Source of the DNA: Streptomyces sp. NBC_01689
GTDB taxonomy: Bacteria; Actinomycetota; Actinomycetes; Streptomycetales; Streptomycetaceae
Length of the DNA stretch: 64,000 nt
Direction of reading: 5' to 3'
NCBI RefSeq assembly: GCF_036250675.1
Contig: NZ_CP109592.1
Span: forward strand, 8,556,001-8,620,000
The notes under the pieces were generated by a model, which worked only from the letters and a program-made list of their open reading frames with translations, made no database searches and was not told the DNA's origin. Shown here piece by piece: positions 23,417-33,946 of this stretch. Each line of letters begins with the position of its first letter. The stretch's first letter is position 1. Both the position numbers and the translations under genes were made by a program.

Positions 23417-24309
23417 TGAGCACCGGCACACGTTCCATCACCGTCGGCATCGACGGCTCGCCGACCGGTCTCGACGCCGCCGACTGGGCGGCCCGGGAGG
23501 CCAGGCGCCGCCGGCTGCCCCTGCGGCTGCTGCACGCGGGGACCGGGCCCGTGGTCTCCGGCCGGGTCCCGGACGTCGACGTGCCCGCCGGCCGCACCCG
23601 CACCGCACTCGACCGGGCAGCCATCCAACTCTCCTACGCGCACCCGGCGTTGGACATCATCGCCCGCAGTTCCCGGGCCCCCGCGGTACAGGCGCTGCTG
23701 GCAGCCGCCGCGGACACGGAGACCCTGGTCGTCGGTTCACGCGGTGCCGCCGGGTGCCCGGGGTTCCAGGTCGGATCGGTCGCCCTCGCCGTCGCGGCCC
23801 GTGCCGCACGCCCGGTCGTCGTGGTGCGCGCGGGCGAACTCCCCGAGGACGGGGAGACGCCCGGCACCGACGAGCCACCTTCCGAGGCGGCTCCCTGCCC
23901 GCCGGTGGTGCTGGGCCTCGACGTGGACCGTCCGGCCGCCGACCTGATCCGCTACGCGTTCGACACGGCCGCCTTCCGTTCGGCGCCGTTGCACGTGGTG
24001 CACGCGTGGACCCGGTCCGAGGCGTACCCCCTCGCGGCCCACGGCTCCCGGCCCGAGGGGACGGACGGGAACGGGGACGCCGAGCGCCGGGCCCTGGCCG
24101 GTACCCTGCGGCCGTGGCGCCGCGGGTTCCCCGGGACGACGGTCCGTGAGCACGTGGTCCAGGGCCCTCCCGGACCGCATCTCCTCAAGGCGTCCGCCCG
24201 GGCCGGTCTGCTGGTCGTGGGGCGCCGGTCGGGCACCGGGCCGGGCCGCGCCGTCCGGACGCTGATCCGGCACGCGCCGTGCGCGGTGGCGGTGGTCCCG
24301 CACGGCTGA
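23416..24309 (+). CDS. tandem universal stress protein
   Basis: 297 aa with two Usp domains. Domain 1 begins ITVGIDGSPTGLDAADWAAREA and has the ATP-loop motif VVGSRGAAGCPGFQVGSVALAVAARAARPVVVV. Domain 2 begins VVLGLDVDRPAADLIRYAF and ends LLVVGRRSGTGPGRAVRTLIRHAPCAVAVVPHG. The G-x2-G-x9-G(S/T) nucleotide site is intact in domain 1 and reduced in domain 2. GGGGGAGG precedes the ATG and also overlaps the leader peptide stop. A DosR-type stress role is plausible given the divergent Rv1733c-like gene. Confidence 0.88.
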   Translation: MSTGTRSITVGIDGSPTGLDAADWAAREARRRRLPLRLLHAGTGPVVSGRVPDVDVPAGRTRTALDRAAIQLSYAHPALDIIARSSRAPAVQALLAAAADTETLVVGSRGAAGCPGFQVGSVALAVAARAARPVVVVRAGELPEDGETPGTDEPPSEAAPCPPVVLGLDVDRPAADLIRYAFDTAAFRSAPLHVVHAWTRSEAYPLAAHGSRPEGTDGNGDAERRALAGTLRPWRRGFPGTTVREHVVQGPPGPHLLKASARAGLLVVGRRSGTGPGRAVRTLIRHAPCAVAVVPHG

Positions 24310-24405
24310 CGGGGGACCAGGACGTCGAGCCGGGGCCCGGATCGGGGTCCCAGCGAACCGGCGGGGTCACGTCCGGGCCGCGGACCACGCTCGCGGGGAC
24401 CTGTG

Positions 24406-24452
24406 CCCGGCCCCGGCCCCGGCCCCGGCCCCGGACCCGACCCCGGCCCCGG
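24406..24452. repeat. GGCCCC hexanucleotide tract
   Basis: At least four uninterrupted GGCCCC units (24409-24432) followed by degenerate copies, in the gap between convergent genes. Likely produced by slippage; it could form strong secondary structure. Confidence 0.75.
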
Positions 24453-24468
24453 ACTCGGGCCCCGAGTC
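24452..24468. terminator. bidirectional terminator palindrome
   Basis: GACTCGGG-C-CCCGAGTC is a perfect 8-bp inverted repeat with one central base, following the GGCCCC tract between the convergent usp and reductase genes. Confidence 0.45.
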
Positions 24469-24531
24469 GGACCCGGCGTGCTGTCCCGAAAGGCGTACTC
24501 GGCCCGGAACCGGCGTGCAGACCGGGCTTGT

Positions 24532-25347
24532 TCAGCCGAACCGCTCGATGCGGATCCGGTCCACGGGCTGCCCCGCCTCCACCAGCAGCCGCGAGGCATG
24601 TTCGGCGAAGCCGTTGGACCCGCACACATAGGCCTCCCACCCACCGGAGGGCTGCTCCGCCACGAGCGGGGCCACATGTGCTGCCGTCAGACGTCCGACG
24701 GCCACCCCCTCCGGGGCACGACGGGTGAAGACCGTCGTGGTCTCCGCGCCGTACTCCCGCGCGTAGACCAGCTCCTCGGGGCTGCGCGCGGAGACGAGCA
24801 GCCGCAGCGGCACGTCCAGTCCCCGGGCCCGGTGGTGACGCAGCATCGACATCAGCGGTACGACACCGGAGCCGGCGCCGACCAGCAGCGCCGGCCGATC
24901 GCCGGGCCAGGCGAAGAACCCGCTGAGCGGGCCCCGGACCTCGATCGTGTCCCCGGGCGCGGCCACCGTGTGGAACCAGCCGGAGACCTCACCGTCCTCG
25001 ACATGGTCGAGGGTGAGTTCGATGTGCCCGCTGTCGTCGGGCGGCGACGCGATGGAGTAGTGGCGCTGTGCCACATAGCCGTCCGCGGCGGTGAGCCGCA
25101 GCATCAGATGCTGGCCGGGCAGATGTCCCGGCCAGCCCGGCACCGCGAACCGGAAGGTGGCGGCGTGCGGTGTCTCCCGGCGGATGCCGGTGAGCGTGGC
25201 GTCGCGCCAGGTTCCGGCGGCCCCGCCGCTCACGGCGATGCGTCCGGGCACGGCGAAGCTCGTGACGGGGACGAAGGCCCCGGCCGTCCGGGGCGGGAGA
25301 GGCTTCGCGGGCACGAGGCCGTCCGGGGGCGTGGTCGTGTCAGTCAC
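24532..25347 (-). CDS. FAD/NAD(P)-binding ferredoxin-reductase-type oxidoreductase
   Basis: 271 aa from a GTG at 25347. FAD-binding motif QRHYSIASPPDDSG, NAD(P)-binding motif LLVGAGSGVVPLMSMLRHHRARG and C-terminal YVCGSNGFAEHASRLL are those of the ferredoxin-NADP reductase superfamily without an iron-sulfur domain. It overlaps the sulfite-oxidase-fold gene by 8 bp, so the two proteins probably form an electron-transfer pair, this one feeding or accepting electrons for the molybdenum subunit. The first ~40 residues are a Pro-rich tail. Confidence 0.88.
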   Translation of the reverse strand: MTDTTTPPDGLVPAKPLPPRTAGAFVPVTSFAVPGRIAVSGGAAGTWRDATLTGIRRETPHAATFRFAVPGWPGHLPGQHLMLRLTAADGYVAQRHYSIASPPDDSGHIELTLDHVEDGEVSGWFHTVAAPGDTIEVRGPLSGFFAWPGDRPALLVGAGSGVVPLMSMLRHHRARGLDVPLRLLVSARSPEELVYAREYGAETTTVFTRRAPEGVAVGRLTAAHVAPLVAEQPSGGWEAYVCGSNGFAEHASRLLVEAGQPVDRIRIERFG

Positions 25348-25945
25348 CGGAGTACCGCTGCTCCTCCCAGGGATTGCCGCGTGCGTGATAGCCGTTCCGC
25401 TCCCAGAAGCCGGGCTCGTCGTGGTCCAGGAGCCGCAGACCCGCGATCCACTTGGCGCTCTTCCAGAAGTAGAGGTGCGGCACGATCAGCCGGGCCGGGC
25501 CGCCGTGCTCGGCGGGCAGTGGCTGCCCCTCGTACTCCCAGGCGATCCAGGCACGGCCGCCGGTGAGGTCGGCGAGCGGGAGGTTCGTGGTGTACCCGGT
25601 GTGCGAGTAGGCCACCACATGGGTGGCGCCTCCATGGGGGCGCACCCGGTCCAGGAACGCGTCGAGCGAGACACCGCCGAAGCGCACCCCGAACTTGGAC
25701 CAGCTCGTCACGCAGTGGATGTCGCCCTCGTACGCCGAGGCGGGCATCGCGTGGGCCTGCTCCCAGTCCCAGGTGCGCGGTTCCGCCACGAGACCGTCGA
25801 TCCGGAACGTCCAGTCGGCGGCGGCGAGAGCAGGGGTGACCTCGGCGGAGAGCACGGGCCAGTCGTCGCCGGTGTCGTACTGGCCGGGTGGCAGCCCGGT
25901 GCGGTGGCCGCGGGGGCGGCCGGTGAATCCTCGGGTGACGTTCAT
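25340..25945 (-). CDS. molybdopterin-dependent oxidoreductase, sulfite-oxidase / MsrP fold
   Basis: 201 aa. The molybdenum-ligand Cys lies in DIHCVTSWSKFGVRFGGVSLD, the hallmark of the sulfite oxidase fold. Later motifs GYTTNLPLADLTGG, LPAEHGGPARLIVPHLYFWKSAKWI also match. No signal peptide, so it is probably cytoplasmic, unlike periplasmic MsrP. Co-transcribed with, and overlapping, the ferredoxin-reductase-like gene. Possible substrates include sulfoxides, but none is shown. Confidence 0.87.
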   Translation of the reverse strand: MNVTRGFTGRPRGHRTGLPPGQYDTGDDWPVLSAEVTPALAAADWTFRIDGLVAEPRTWDWEQAHAMPASAYEGDIHCVTSWSKFGVRFGGVSLDAFLDRVRPHGGATHVVAYSHTGYTTNLPLADLTGGRAWIAWEYEGQPLPAEHGGPARLIVPHLYFWKSAKWIAGLRLLDHDEPGFWERNGYHARGNPWEEQRYSGD

Positions 25946-26199
25946 GGGAGGGGCGCCTCCAGGCCGCCGGGAGCGGCGGCCCGCGGTTCGAGCCTGATCG
26001 GTCCGCACACGTCTGGGACGCATGCGCCCTCCACGGTACGCGGCCGCGCGCCGCCCTCCGTCCCCGGTCGCGGCGCCGATCGTTGCGGACGTGTGAACGC
26101 CGGGGAGGCCGGGGAATAGTGGCGGGGTGATCGTCCTTGCCCCCCATGCGGCCCCGGTGCGCCCGCCACCGGTGACCGCGAGGAGAGCGAGGAAGCAGG

Positions 26200-27120
26200 A
26201 TGCCCAAGGCGTACGTCTTCACCCGGTACGGCGGCCCCGAGGCCGAGGCCCTGGTGGAACAGGACCGGCCCAGCCCGGGACCCGGTCAGGTTCTCGTCGC
26301 CGTCCGCGCGGCGGGCGTGAACCCCGTCGACTGGAAGCAGCGGACGGGCTACCGCCGTCCCGGAGCCGCGGCCCGCGACCTGCCGGCCGTGTTCGGCAAC
26401 GAGGTCGCCGGAGTGGTCGAGGGCACCGGCCCCGGCGTGACCGGCTTCGCGGTGGGGGACGAGGTCTTCGGCAGTCCGGTGGCCGGCGCCTACGCCGAGT
26501 ACGTCCTGCTCCCCACGACGGTGACCGCCCACAAGCCCGCCGCGCTCTCGTTCACGGACGCGGCGACGCTGCCCGTCGCGGCGGCGACCGCGTACGACGC
26601 GCTCCACCAGCTGGGCCTGCCCTCCGGCGCGACCCTGCTGATCACCGGCGCGGGCGGCGGCGTGGGCGTCGCGGCCACGCAGATCGCGCACGTCCTCGGG
26701 CTGCGGGTGATCGGGGTCGCGAGCGAGGCCAAGAAGGACTTCGTCGAGTCGCTCGACGCGGTGCACGTCCCGTCCGGTACCGGGCTGGCCGAGCGGTTGC
26801 GGTCGGTGGCACCGGACGGGGTGGACGGTGTCCTCGACCTGGTCGGGGGAGGGGTGCTGGAGGCCGCGGCGACGCTGCTGTCCGACCGGACGAAGCTGAT
26901 CACCGGCGCCGACCGGGAGACGGTCGCGCGGCTCGGCGGAGCGGGCATCGAACGTGCCCGTACGGCCGCCGTCCTCGACGCGGTGGCAGGGCTCGTGGTC
27001 GACGGCCGGCTGCGGCCCTTCGTCACCGGGACCTACCCGCTGGACCGGGCGGCCGAGGCGCTGCGCACGGTCGAGGAAGGTCATGTCCGCGGCAAGATCG
27101 TGATCGAGGTCGCCCGATGA
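26200..27120 (+). CDS. NADP-dependent quinone oxidoreductase (zinc-free MDR family)
   Basis: 306 aa medium-chain reductase. GroES-like N-domain (GQVLVAVRAAGVNPVDWKQRTGYRR), no zinc-ligand Cys set, and Rossmann motif LLITGAGGGVGVAATQIAHVLGLRVIGVAS. The family reduces quinones or enones with NADPH. It ends in an ATGA overlap with a GNAT acetyltransferase gene, so both belong to one operon; the pairing suggests detoxification of a reactive compound. Confidence 0.88.
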   Translation: MPKAYVFTRYGGPEAEALVEQDRPSPGPGQVLVAVRAAGVNPVDWKQRTGYRRPGAAARDLPAVFGNEVAGVVEGTGPGVTGFAVGDEVFGSPVAGAYAEYVLLPTTVTAHKPAALSFTDAATLPVAAATAYDALHQLGLPSGATLLITGAGGGVGVAATQIAHVLGLRVIGVASEAKKDFVESLDAVHVPSGTGLAERLRSVAPDGVDGVLDLVGGGVLEAAATLLSDRTKLITGADRETVARLGGAGIERARTAAVLDAVAGLVVDGRLRPFVTGTYPLDRAAEALRTVEEGHVRGKIVIEVAR

Positions 27121-27848
27121 GCGAGTTCCGGAACGCGGCCGCGCACCCGCTGGACAACCCCGCCCTCGGCGCGCTGACCGGCCCGCACGCCCACTTCGCC
27201 GAACGCCGGGGCCGCGTCCTGCGCTACCCCGTCGACGTGTCGCCGTGGCTGGCGCTGCCCGATGCCCCCGACGCGGACGACTGGGCGGACCTCGCGGCCC
27301 TGGTGGGTCCCGGCGGCGAGGCCCCGCTGGCCGGCTTCGACGGGCCGACCCCGGACGGCTGGGAGCTGACCTTCAGCATCGACGGGGTCCAGCTCGTCGA
27401 CGCCGGGCTCGCGGCGGCGCCGGACGCGGAAGCGGTACGCCTCGGCCCCGCCGACGTACCGGAGATGCTCGACCTGGTGGAGCGCACCAGGCCCGGCCCC
27501 TTCCTGCCGCGCACCGTCGAGCTCGGCACCTACCTCGGCATCCGCCGGAACGGCGCGCTGATCGCGATGGCGGGGGAGCGGCTGCGCCCGCCGGGCTGGA
27601 CCGAGATCAGCGCGGTCTGCACCGACCCGGACTTCCGGGGCGAGGGCCTGGCGTCCCGGCTGATCCTCGCCGTCGCCCACGGCATACGGGAGCGGGGCGA
27701 GACGCCGTTCCTGCACACCGCCGCCGGGAACACCGGCGCGATCCGGCTGTACGAGTCCCTGGGCTTCGAGCTGCGCCGCACGACCCGTTTCCTCGGCGCG
27801 CGGGTACCCGAACACCTGGTGGACGGTCAGGCCGTCGGAGCCCGCTGA
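27117..27848 (+). CDS. GNAT-family N-acetyltransferase
   Basis: 243 aa. The C-terminal half is the GNAT fold: EISAVCTDPDFRGEGLASRLILAVAHGIRERGETPFLHTAAGNTGAIRLYESLGFELRRTTRF. The Ac-CoA loop is R-G-E-G-L-A and the R-x-Y-E-S-L-G-F terminal motif is intact. This layout resembles the FR47-like subgroup. The N-terminal ~100 residues are a degenerate second domain. Co-translated with the quinone oxidoreductase; the acceptor is unknown. Confidence 0.85.
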   Translation: MSEFRNAAAHPLDNPALGALTGPHAHFAERRGRVLRYPVDVSPWLALPDAPDADDWADLAALVGPGGEAPLAGFDGPTPDGWELTFSIDGVQLVDAGLAAAPDAEAVRLGPADVPEMLDLVERTRPGPFLPRTVELGTYLGIRRNGALIAMAGERLRPPGWTEISAVCTDPDFRGEGLASRLILAVAHGIRERGETPFLHTAAGNTGAIRLYESLGFELRRTTRFLGARVPEHLVDGQAVGAR

Positions 27849-27905
27849 CGCCCGGGACCGCGGGCGCCGGGCGACGCACGGGGGCCGCCCGGCGCCCCGC
27901 ACGGC

Positions 27906-27939
27906 CCGTGGGAGGTGCCGTAGGAGGCGCCTCCCACGG
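27906..27939. terminator. strong bidirectional terminator hairpin
   Basis: Arms of 14 bases (27906-27919 and 27926-27939) pair with only one G-T wobble around the loop GTAGGA. Positioned between the convergent GNAT and marR genes. Confidence 0.65.
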
Positions 27940-28010
27940 TGGGTCCCTCCCGGTGGTGAGCGCCGTGGGCGCACTTCCCGCCGCCGGATCCTCCGCCGGA
28001 AGGGGACTCC

Positions 28011-28580
28011 TCAGCTCTCCGGCGTCCTCGTGACGGACGCCCCGGGCGTCGTGGACGCCGTGTTGTAGCGCACCAGATAGGCGGCGAACCGCTCCAGGTC
28101 CTCCGCCGGCCAGTCCGCGAGACGCTCGCGGAAGGCGACTCGGCGGCTCTCCGTGACCTGGGCGAGGATGCGGGTGCCCGCCTCCGTCAGCTGCAGCACC
28201 TGGACCCGGTGGTCGTCCGGGTCGATCCGGCGCTCGATGAGGCCGGTCCGCTCCAGCACCGCCACCTGACGGCTCACCGTGGACTTGTCCAGCGCGTAGT
28301 GCGCGGCCAGGTCGGTGGCGCGACAGCCGCCGCTCTCCTCCAGGTGGCCGAGCAGGGTGTACGAGACGAGCGACAGCTCCGGGTGCATACGTCCGGCCGA
28401 GGCCCGGGCGCGCCGCGCGAAGGCCGTCATCTCACGCTGGATGGTCTCGACGGCCGCACCGGTCCTGACACCGGCCGCCGCACCGGTCCTGACACCGGCC
28501 GCCGCATCGACGGCCGCACCGGTACGGGCACCGGCGGCGGTGGTGACGACGGTCTCGTCCGGCCCTTCGGCTGCCTTCAT
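28011..28580 (-). CDS. MarR-family transcriptional regulator
   Basis: 189 aa, ATG preceded by GGAGGGAGGT. The winged helix-turn-helix is at ~85-150 (GCRATDLAAHYALDKSTVSRQVAVLERTGLIERRIDPDDHRVQVLQLTEAG). The unusual N-terminus (residues ~15-45) is a run of repeated R-T-G-A-A units encoded by a 24-bp DNA repeat, probably a disordered tail. It is divergent from an exporter-like membrane gene, with a 15-bp palindrome between them that is the obvious operator; the regulator probably represses both genes. Confidence 0.9.
   Translation of the reverse strand: MKAAEGPDETVVTTAAGARTGAAVDAAAGVRTGAAAGVRTGAAVETIQREMTAFARRARASAGRMHPELSLVSYTLLGHLEESGGCRATDLAAHYALDKSTVSRQVAVLERTGLIERRIDPDDHRVQVLQLTEAGTRILAQVTESRRVAFRERLADWPAEDLERFAAYLVRYNTASTTPGASVTRTPES
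28453..28536. repeat. in-frame 24-bp repeat inside marR
   Basis: The 21-base block from 28453 recurs at 28477 with a 24-bp period, and a degenerate copy follows near 28519. It encodes successive GVRTGAA/GARTGAA units of the regulator's N-terminal tail. Confidence 0.65.
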
Positions 28581-28601
28581 GGGACCTCCCTCCCTCTCTT
28601 G

Positions 28602-28616
28602 GTTGTATAGTACAAC
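28602..28616. promoter_or_regulatory. MarR operator between marR and the membrane-protein gene
   Basis: GTTGTATAGTACAAC is a perfect inverted repeat with a 3-base centre; a further half-site GTTGTATA is at 28627-28634. It is AT-rich in a GC-rich background and sits 21 bp before the marR start codon and 38 bp before the divergent start. Confidence 0.75.
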
Positions 28617-28654
28617 TTGATAGATGGTTGTATATGCCAATCAAAGGAGGCTCC

Positions 28655-29761
28655 GTGCTCACCGGACTGCGCTCACCGACCCTGCGCCATGTGCTCACGC
28701 ACCTGGTCACCCCGTTGCTGATGTGTCTCGGTATGGGACTGGCCTATATGGGCGCGTTCGTCACGCCCGCACCGCACCACCTTCCGGTCGCCGTCGTGGG
28801 CACCGGCGCCGAGACGAAGGTGTTCGCCCAGACCGTCAAGGACGCGGCCGGGAACCAGCTCGACGTACGGACCGTGGCGACCCGCGCCCAGGCGGTGGAC
28901 CTGCTCAGGTCCCGTGACATCACGGGCGCCTACGTGCCGCGGGCCACGTCGCCCGAACTCGTCGTCGCGACCGCCGCGTCCGACATGGGCGCCACGGCCG
29001 TGGAGAAGGTCTTCACCCCCGTCGCCGCCCGGCAGGGCGCGGTACTGAAGGTCACCGACGTCGCCCCGCCGGTCGCCGACGACCCCACGGGCCAGGGCCT
29101 GTTCTTCCTCCTGATCGCACTGAGCATCGGGTCCTACGCGTCCGTCGCCGCACTCGGCGCCGCCGGCGCGGAACTGCCGCTGCGGATACGGGCACTGCTC
29201 GCGGTCGGGGTCTCGGCGGTGGTGAGCGCCATCGGCGCGCTGCTCGCCGGACCCGTGTTCCACCTCGCCCACCACGACCTCGCGGGCGTCTGGGGCATGG
29301 CCTGGCTCTACTCCGCGGGCATCCTCTTCGTCGGTGTGGGCCTCCACACCTTCCTCAGGCGCTGGACCACCCTCGCCATGATGGTGCTCTTCGTGATGCT
29401 CAACTTCACCAGTTCCGGCGGCCTGTTCCGGCCGGAGCTGCAGAACGGCTTCTTCGGCGCGCTGCACTCCTTCTGGAACGGTGCCGGTTTCGTCGAGGGC
29501 GTCCGCAGCCTCCTCTACTTCGACCGTGACGGACTCACCGGTGACGTGGGGACATTGGTCGGCTGGCTGGCCGTCGGAGTGCTGGCCACGTGTGTCGCCG
29601 GTGCCGTCGAGCGCCGCCGCGCCCGAGGGGCCGTACGCGCGGAACCGGTGACCGGGCCGCCGGCGGAGGGGGAACTCGACGGCTCGGCGCGGGAGCGGCA
29701 GCGGGAGGCCGCGCAGGAGCGGGAGACGGCGGAGGAACTGGAGGAGTCGGTCGCCGTCTGA
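28655..29761 (+). CDS. YhgE/DUF3533-like membrane exporter component
   Basis: 368 aa from the GTG at 28655, which follows AAAGGAGG (28643-28650); an earlier TTG at 28628 in the same frame would place the ribosome site inside the gene. Topology: an N-terminal helix (PLLMCLGMGLAYMGAFV), an external domain of ~120 residues, then about five helices (LFFLLIALSIGSYASVAAL, ALLAVGVSAVVSAIGALLA, MAWLYSAGILFVGVGLHTF, TTLAMMVLFVMLNF, LVGWLAVGVLATCVAGAV) and a charged C-tail. This is the layout of ABC-2/YhgE-type proteins often controlled by a divergent MarR or TetR regulator. Transported compound unknown. Confidence 0.75.
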   Translation: MLTGLRSPTLRHVLTHLVTPLLMCLGMGLAYMGAFVTPAPHHLPVAVVGTGAETKVFAQTVKDAAGNQLDVRTVATRAQAVDLLRSRDITGAYVPRATSPELVVATAASDMGATAVEKVFTPVAARQGAVLKVTDVAPPVADDPTGQGLFFLLIALSIGSYASVAALGAAGAELPLRIRALLAVGVSAVVSAIGALLAGPVFHLAHHDLAGVWGMAWLYSAGILFVGVGLHTFLRRWTTLAMMVLFVMLNFTSSGGLFRPELQNGFFGALHSFWNGAGFVEGVRSLLYFDRDGLTGDVGTLVGWLAVGVLATCVAGAVERRRARGAVRAEPVTGPPAEGELDGSARERQREAAQERETAEELEESVAV

Positions 29762-29938
29762 CGGTTCCTGTAGGGTGAACGTCCCGGCTGTGGAACGCCC
29801 CAGCCCAGGAATCACCGAGGAGGTGGGACCCATCACCGCACGTTCAGGACGGGTGCTCCCTCCCCGGATCGACGCGGCCCACCGCCGATAGGTGTCCGCG
29901 GGAGCGCCCTTCGGCTCACCGAAAGGCCCTCGGCTTCC

Positions 29939-30718
29939 ATGCCCCCTCTTCTCGATCCCGATTCCGTCGTCTCCGCCCTCCGCGCCGCAGGCTGTGTCTT
30001 CGCCGAGGACGAGGCGGAGTTGATACTCTCCGCCGCCCGCACCCCGGACGAGGTCACCGCCATGGTGGACCGGCGCGTCTCGGGTCTTCCCCTCGAACAC
30101 GTCCTCGGCTGGGCCGGGTTCCACGGCCTGCGCGTCTCGGTGGAACCCGGTGTGTTCGTGCCGCGCCGCCGTACCGAGTTCCTCGTCGACCAGGCCGTCG
30201 CCCTGGCGGGGGAGGTCTCCCTGATCGTCGATCTGTGCTGCGGCTCGGGCGCGGTCGGCGCCGCGCTCGCCGCGGCCCTCGGCCGGCCGGAACTGCACGC
30301 CGCCGACATCGACCCGGCCGCCGTGCGCTGCGCCCGCCGCAACGTCGAGCCGTTCGGGGGTGTGGTCCACCAGGGCGACCTGTACGGCGCTCTGCCCGGG
30401 ACCCTGCGCGGTCGCGTCGACGTCCTCGCCGCCAACGTGCCGTACGTCCCCACGGACGAGGTCGCTCTGCTGCCGGCCGAGGCGCGTGACCACGAGCCGC
30501 GCACCGCCCTGGACGGCGGCGCGGACGGCCTCGACATCCTGCGCCGGGTAGCCGAGGAGGCGCCCCGCTGGCTGGCGCCCGGCGGCAGCGTCCTGGTCGA
30601 GACGAGTGAGATCCAGGCACCCCTGGCCGTGGAGACCTTCGCGCGCAGCGGCCTGATCGCCCGGCTCGCCGTCTCCGACGAGATGTACGCCAACGTCGTC
30701 ATCGGCACGAGGCCCTGA
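29939..30718 (+). CDS. PrmC/HemK-like N5-glutamine methyltransferase paralog
   Basis: 259 aa. SAM motif I is LIVDLCCGSGAVGAALA, and HAADIDPAAVRCARRN follows as the acidic loop. The position of the catalytic NPPY tetrad is occupied by NVPYVPTDEV, as in the actinobacterial 'PrmC-related' methyltransferases. The N-terminal helical domain of PrmC is short here. It is therefore probably a protein glutamine methyltransferase paralog rather than the release-factor enzyme, which is normally linked to prfA. No partner gene lies beside it. Confidence 0.82.
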   Translation: MPPLLDPDSVVSALRAAGCVFAEDEAELILSAARTPDEVTAMVDRRVSGLPLEHVLGWAGFHGLRVSVEPGVFVPRRRTEFLVDQAVALAGEVSLIVDLCCGSGAVGAALAAALGRPELHAADIDPAAVRCARRNVEPFGGVVHQGDLYGALPGTLRGRVDVLAANVPYVPTDEVALLPAEARDHEPRTALDGGADGLDILRRVAEEAPRWLAPGGSVLVETSEIQAPLAVETFARSGLIARLAVSDEMYANVVIGTRP

Positions 30719-33131
<2,413 letters not shown>

Positions 33132-33193
33132 CGCCCCGGGCACGCACGAGCGCGAGGGACGTCCCGGGGGGCGGTCCTCCCTAGGATGAAGCC

Positions 33194-33805
33194 ATGTCTC
33201 TCCCGCACGCGATCCTCACCGCCCTGCTCGAAAGGCCCTCGTCGGGACTCGAACTCACCCGGCGGTTCGACAAGTCGATCGGCTACTTCTGGTCGGCGAC
33301 GCACCAGCAGATCTACCGCGAGCTGGGCAGGCTGGAGTCCGAGGGGTACATCCGCGCCCTGCCGTCCGCGCAGCCCGCGCGGGGGCAGAAGAAGAGCTAC
33401 GAGGTGCTTCCGGCGGGCCGCGACGAACTGGCCCGCTGGACCGCGGTGAGTCAGGAGCCCAAGCCCCTGCGCGACACGATGCTGCTGCGGCTGCGGGCCT
33501 CGGCGGTCGTCGGGACCGTCGGCATCGAACCCGATCTGCGCCGCCATCTTGCCCTTCACCAGCGGCAGTTGGCGGAGTACGAGGAGATCCAGGAACGGGA
33601 CTTCCCGCCGGGCAGGGACACTCCCCAGGACCGTCTGCGGCACCTGGTGCTGCGGGCCGGCATCGACCTGGAGACCTTCTGGACCCAGTGGTTGAGTCAT
33701 GCCCTGGAGGAGTTCGAGCACTTGGAGGGCACGTCCGCGCGGGGCGGGGGGAGCGCGGGGTCCGCACCGGACGCGGCCGAGGGGAACGGGCTCGCGTCGG
33801 GCTGA
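33194..33805 (+). CDS. PadR-family transcriptional regulator
   Basis: 203 aa. The N-terminal winged helix is MSLPHAILTALLERPSSGLELTRRFDKSIGYFWSATHQQIYRELGRLESEGYIRAL, typical of PadR. The helical C-terminal dimerisation domain follows (LRRHLALHQRQLAEYEEIQERDFP), and the last ~30 residues are Gly/Ala-rich and probably disordered. It lies 62 bp after fadH in the same orientation and probably controls it. Confidence 0.9.
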   Translation: MSLPHAILTALLERPSSGLELTRRFDKSIGYFWSATHQQIYRELGRLESEGYIRALPSAQPARGQKKSYEVLPAGRDELARWTAVSQEPKPLRDTMLLRLRASAVVGTVGIEPDLRRHLALHQRQLAEYEEIQERDFPPGRDTPQDRLRHLVLRAGIDLETFWTQWLSHALEEFEHLEGTSARGGGSAGSAPDAAEGNGLASG

Positions 33806-33946
33806 CGCGGGGACGGCCGGTCTGCTCCGGACGGCGGTCGCCCCCGGAGGGGCGTTGGTCGGCGGGCGCGGCGGACGCCGAGGTCGCGACGGCTGTCGCA
33901 CCCGCCGTGACCACGGTCGGCGGAAGTGCGGCGGTCACCGCCCGCC

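Noticed and set aside
25981..26003. T-arm-like sequence GCGGTTCGAGCC, possible tRNA
   Set aside because: No acceptor stem, D-arm or anticodon arm can be drawn around it.
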